A stretch of DNA of 6,665 bases, taken from NCBI GenBank assembly GCA_017939945.1, contig JAGAZS010000259.1:1-6665 (forward strand). The letters are read 5' to 3'. Both the position numbers and the translations under genes were made by a program. The stretch comes from Schwartzia sp. (in: firmicutes) (GTDB lineage Bacteria; Bacillota; Negativicutes; Selenomonadales; Selenomonadaceae). The notes beneath the pieces were generated by a model. It worked only from the letters and a program-made list of their open reading frames with translations, was not told the origin of the DNA and ran no database searches. This document shows, piece by piece, positions 3,937-6,665 of the stretch; position 1 is the first letter of the stretch; each line of letters starts with the position of its first letter.

Positions 3937-6665
3937 ATGCTCCTTTTGGAGCCTTCCTGTGGTTCTGGCCGATTTTTCGAGGCTATGCCGCAGGATATGC
4001 GCGAGAAAAGTCATATCGTCGGTATCGAGCTGGATTCACTTTCCAGCCGTATTGCCGCGCAAGCGTATCCGGATGTGGCGGTGCATCATCAAGGTTTTGA
4101 GGCGAGCCGTTTTGCGAAAGGCTCATTCGATGTGGCCATCGGCAACGTTCCATTTGGCAATTACCGAGTCACTACCGATCCCGAATACCGGGGGCAAAAT
4201 CTTTTGGTTCATGATTATTTTCTTGCAAAGATGTTGGATGAGGTGCGTCCAGGCGGTCTTGTTGTTGCGTTGACGAGCAAGGGGACAATGGATAAGCAGG
4301 ACACTTCGGTGCGGGAAATGCTGTGCAGGCGTGCCAATCTCATTGGGGCAATCCGCCTCCCAAATCATGCATTCAAGGCCGCGGGGACGGATACGACGAC
4401 CGATCTCTTGATTTTCCAAAAACTTGAGAAGGAACGCACACTGGAACAAGCGGAAGGGGAACGGGGATGGATTGATATAGAAAATCCATATGTTGATGGA
4501 AAAAGAGATTACGATCACTTCATCAACGAATATTTCAGGAACATCGCTCCTTCGGCTGTTCTTGGCAAGTTGGCTATTACGTCCACCGCCTACGGCACAG
4601 ACGTAATTGTCAAGGACGAATCCGGGCAGCCCGTAGAAAAAAGACTATTGGAAGCGCTTTCCCGCTTGCCGGAAAACGTCTATCAACCGACGGATCAGGC
4701 TCTGCCGGTTCCGGTGCAAGAAGGACACAGAGAGGCGCATGAATATGGATTTTTCTACGAGGAAGGGCGCATTATCTTTGTCGGTGCAGACGGACGGGAG
4801 GACGGCTCGAAGACGGAGGGACTTTCGGCGACGGACTCGAAAAAAATTCTGTCCGCCATCCATATCCGGGAGGCGACACGAGGTCTCTTGGAAGCGCAGC
4901 GCAATGACTGTTCAACGACGGAATTGGACAATCTCATGAAAAAGCTGAACGGTCTGTATGACGAACACGCCGTACGTTTCGGACGCATTTGCGCCGACCG
5001 CTCCCTGGAACGCGTTTTCTCCAGCGATCCATCGTATCCTTTGCTCTTGTCCCTCGAAATTGCGGACACGAAGAACAAGAGGAAATTCGTTGAGAAAGCC
5101 CCGATTTTTTCTCATCGAATTATCGCTCCGGCACATACGCCAAAGCACGCGGAAACACCGGAGGACGCGCTGAAAATCTCGATGCAGGAAAAAGGGCGCG
5201 TGGATTTGTCGTATATGTCCGCATTAACGGGAACTCCGACATCGGATTTGGTTTCAGTCTTGGAGTTTTCTTCCATTTATTTCGATCCGAAAAAACAGGA
5301 ATATCAACAATCGGACGAATATCTTTCCGGCGACATCCGGCAAAAGATGGACGATGTAAAGGCTGCCGTGGAAGAAAACAACCGAAAAATCCAAGCCATT
5401 GCCGAGCACGAAATGGTCGTGGACTGGATGGATTTTGACGTACCGGATATGGAATACGAGCCGCAAACCCCTACCGAGGAGAAGATTATTCTATCGGCTT
5501 ATGGCGGCGCGCCGACAATGGATTACTCCTTGGCAGCAGCTCAGGAAGTATTCCAAAAAGATAATCGCGACTTGATGCTTCTTTATTGTATGGCGCGACG
5601 GGATATTAGCATGGATACTCCGGAAAAGTACATGGAGGATCCGCTTTTCTTGTTGGACGCAATAGGGCATGGCGTACCGATGCCGCGTTCCCTCACTTAT
5701 TCGGACAAATATCGGAATAGGCGGGAAGCAACCGCAGCGGTCAATAGTTTGTTTTCTTCCTTGGCTGACGCACCGTCCCCTTACCAGTTCACAACTTCAA
5801 CGGAGTTTCCCACTCGCTTCCTTTATCCGTTTCTGCGGATGAAATTGCTTGAATTCCTGCCGACGGACAATCTTTCTGAACTGGTGGATAAAATTCACGA
5901 GGAAAGCGATCACATCGGCCAGGAATGGGAAGATTTCAAGGCGAAGTATATTCAAAAGCGGCAAGAGTGGATCGATACTTCGGATTATGAGAGCATCCGT
6001 TTTCTGAAGGCTGCCAATCGTTCCTTGCAGAAAAATTTTGAGGCGCTCGATACGGCGAAGCCGGAGGACTTAAAGCCGGGAGAAATCAAGGTGCGGCTTG
6101 GCGCTTCTTGGATTCCCACATATTACGTCAAGGAGTTTTTACAGGATTTGCTGCAAACCTCGGCTGAGGATGTCGATGTGGAATATTCACCGACGACGCA
6201 GCGATGGCATATCGGCGGGAAAAACAGCGAAAATGATAATCCCAAAGCGTGGATGACTTACGGCGTGCCTGGACGTATGAGCGCATACGATCTTTGCGAA
6301 CTTGCGTTAAATTTGTCTTTTCCGCGCATCTATGATTCGTACTACGAGGACGGGAAAGAGAAGCGCAAAGTGAACGTGGAATTGACCACCCAAGCTCAGA
6401 TGAAGCAGGAGGATATCAAGAACGCGTTCGAGGAATGGTTATGGAAGGATGCTTCCCGAGGCAAGGCCGTTGCGGATTACTACAATCGCCATTTCAACAA
6501 TATTGTCCCGCGCCAGTATAGCGGCGAGAACTTGATTTGTCCCGGTATGGCTCTTGATATCGAGCTGCAGGAACATCAGAAGGACGCCATCGCCCATACG
6601 CTTTACGGCGGAAATACGCTTCTCGCGCATTGCGTCGGCGCGGGTAAATCCTTCGAGATGGCGGC
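3937..6665 (+). CDS. DNA N6-adenine methylase fused to SNF2/DEAD-type helicase; 5'-truncated and cut by the right window edge
   Basis: One frame runs without a stop from 3916 to the window edge; from the ATG at 3937 it gives at least 909 residues. The first residues are methylase motif I, LEPSCGSGRFF (4-14), the S-adenosylmethionine loop. IGNVPFGNY follows, with the catalytic NPPF-type tetrapeptide as NVPF (70-73). LTSKGTMDK and AIRLPNHAFKAAGTDTTTD further match the methylase-helicase proteins of conjugative elements. A linker has GRVDLSYMSALTG, and later VRLGASWIP, before the helicase part. LQEHQKDAIAHTLYGG and the Walker A motif AHCVGAGKS (897-905) then begin the ATPase. Two oddities stand out. 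The gene starts inside motif I with no ribosome binding site, so the N-terminal part and motif X (the FTP-type SAM motif) are missing. Residues about 478-698 look like an extra domain. Family role is uncertain: probably protection or processing of element DNA during transfer. As it stands the methylase half is probably inactive, and the gene may be a pseudogene. Confidence 0.85.
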   Translation, partial: MLLLEPSCGSGRFFEAMPQDMREKSHIVGIELDSLSSRIAAQAYPDVAVHHQGFEASRFAKGSFDVAIGNVPFGNYRVTTDPEYRGQNLLVHDYFLAKMLDEVRPGGLVVALTSKGTMDKQDTSVREMLCRRANLIGAIRLPNHAFKAAGTDTTTDLLIFQKLEKERTLEQAEGERGWIDIENPYVDGKRDYDHFINEYFRNIAPSAVLGKLAITSTAYGTDVIVKDESGQPVEKRLLEALSRLPENVYQPTDQALPVPVQEGHREAHEYGFFYEEGRIIFVGADGREDGSKTEGLSATDSKKILSAIHIREATRGLLEAQRNDCSTTELDNLMKKLNGLYDEHAVRFGRICADRSLERVFSSDPSYPLLLSLEIADTKNKRKFVEKAPIFSHRIIAPAHTPKHAETPEDALKISMQEKGRVDLSYMSALTGTPTSDLVSVLEFSSIYFDPKKQEYQQSDEYLSGDIRQKMDDVKAAVEENNRKIQAIAEHEMVVDWMDFDVPDMEYEPQTPTEEKIILSAYGGAPTMDYSLAAAQEVFQKDNRDLMLLYCMARRDISMDTPEKYMEDPLFLLDAIGHGVPMPRSLTYSDKYRNRREATAAVNSLFSSLADAPSPYQFTTSTEFPTRFLYPFLRMKLLEFLPTDNLSELVDKIHEESDHIGQEWEDFKAKYIQKRQEWIDTSDYESIRFLKAANRSLQKNFEALDTAKPEDLKPGEIKVRLGASWIPTYYVKEFLQDLLQTSAEDVDVEYSPTTQRWHIGGKNSENDNPKAWMTYGVPGRMSAYDLCELALNLSFPRIYDSYYEDGKEKRKVNVELTTQAQMKQEDIKNAFEEWLWKDASRGKAVADYYNRHFNNIVPRQYSGENLICPGMALDIELQEHQKDAIAHTLYGGNTLLAHCVGAGKSFEMA

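Noticed and set aside
3875..4273. 132-codon plus-strand frame overlapping the start of the methylase-helicase
   Set aside because: It lies in a different frame from the clearly homologous LEPSCGSG and GNVPFG sequence, and its translation is low-complexity and unrecognisable. It is a shadow frame.
1..6665. tRNA, rRNA, riboswitch or origin of transfer
   Set aside because: I saw no cloverleaf, conserved rRNA stretch or riboswitch-like leader; nearly all of the window outside 3042-3146 and 3660-3936 is coding.

Overview
This window looks like part of an integrative mobile element from a Bacillota (Firmicutes) genome. It has strong AAGGAGG-type ribosome binding sites, mid-range base composition (roughly half G+C by eye), tandem large serine recombinases, and a methylase-helicase protein of the kind carried by conjugative elements of gut Clostridia and Negativicutes. 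The genus cannot be read from the sequence; a Negativicutes host such as a Selenomonas relative is possible but is only a guess.

Bases 88-3041 hold two plus-strand large serine recombinase genes with overlapping ends (464 and about 524 aa), which were probably translated together. Both keep the resolvase catalytic domain, the recombinase domain and a four-cysteine zinc ribbon. Only the second has the long coiled-coil segment, so the two are not equivalent. A strong UUCG-loop terminator (3053-3079) closes this unit. Next is a separately expressed 170-aa flavodoxin-fold flavoprotein (3147-3659) with a cysteine cluster like that of iron-sulfur flavoproteins; it is probably cargo.

Bases 3660-3936 have no convincing gene. 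This stretch carries a pair of GGGGGGTGCA direct repeats at a 20-bp spacing, a short inverted repeat and a weak coding-like fragment, and looks like the edge of a mobile element. From about 3937 to the right edge one reading frame runs without a stop for at least 909 codons. It encodes a DNA N6-adenine methylase fused to an SNF2/DEAD-type helicase. It begins abruptly inside methylase motif I (LEPSCGSG), has no ribosome binding site, and lacks the N-terminal part and motif X expected of the family. It therefore appears to be a 5'-truncated gene, cut by the element or sequence to its left. The helicase Walker A motif (AHCVGAGKS) is reached just before the window ends. The middle of the protein also holds about 220 residues that do not match the usual layout of the family as I remember it.

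The simplest overall reading is a nested or rearranged mobile region: a recombinase-plus-cargo module abutting the broken methylase-helicase gene of another (or the same) conjugative element.
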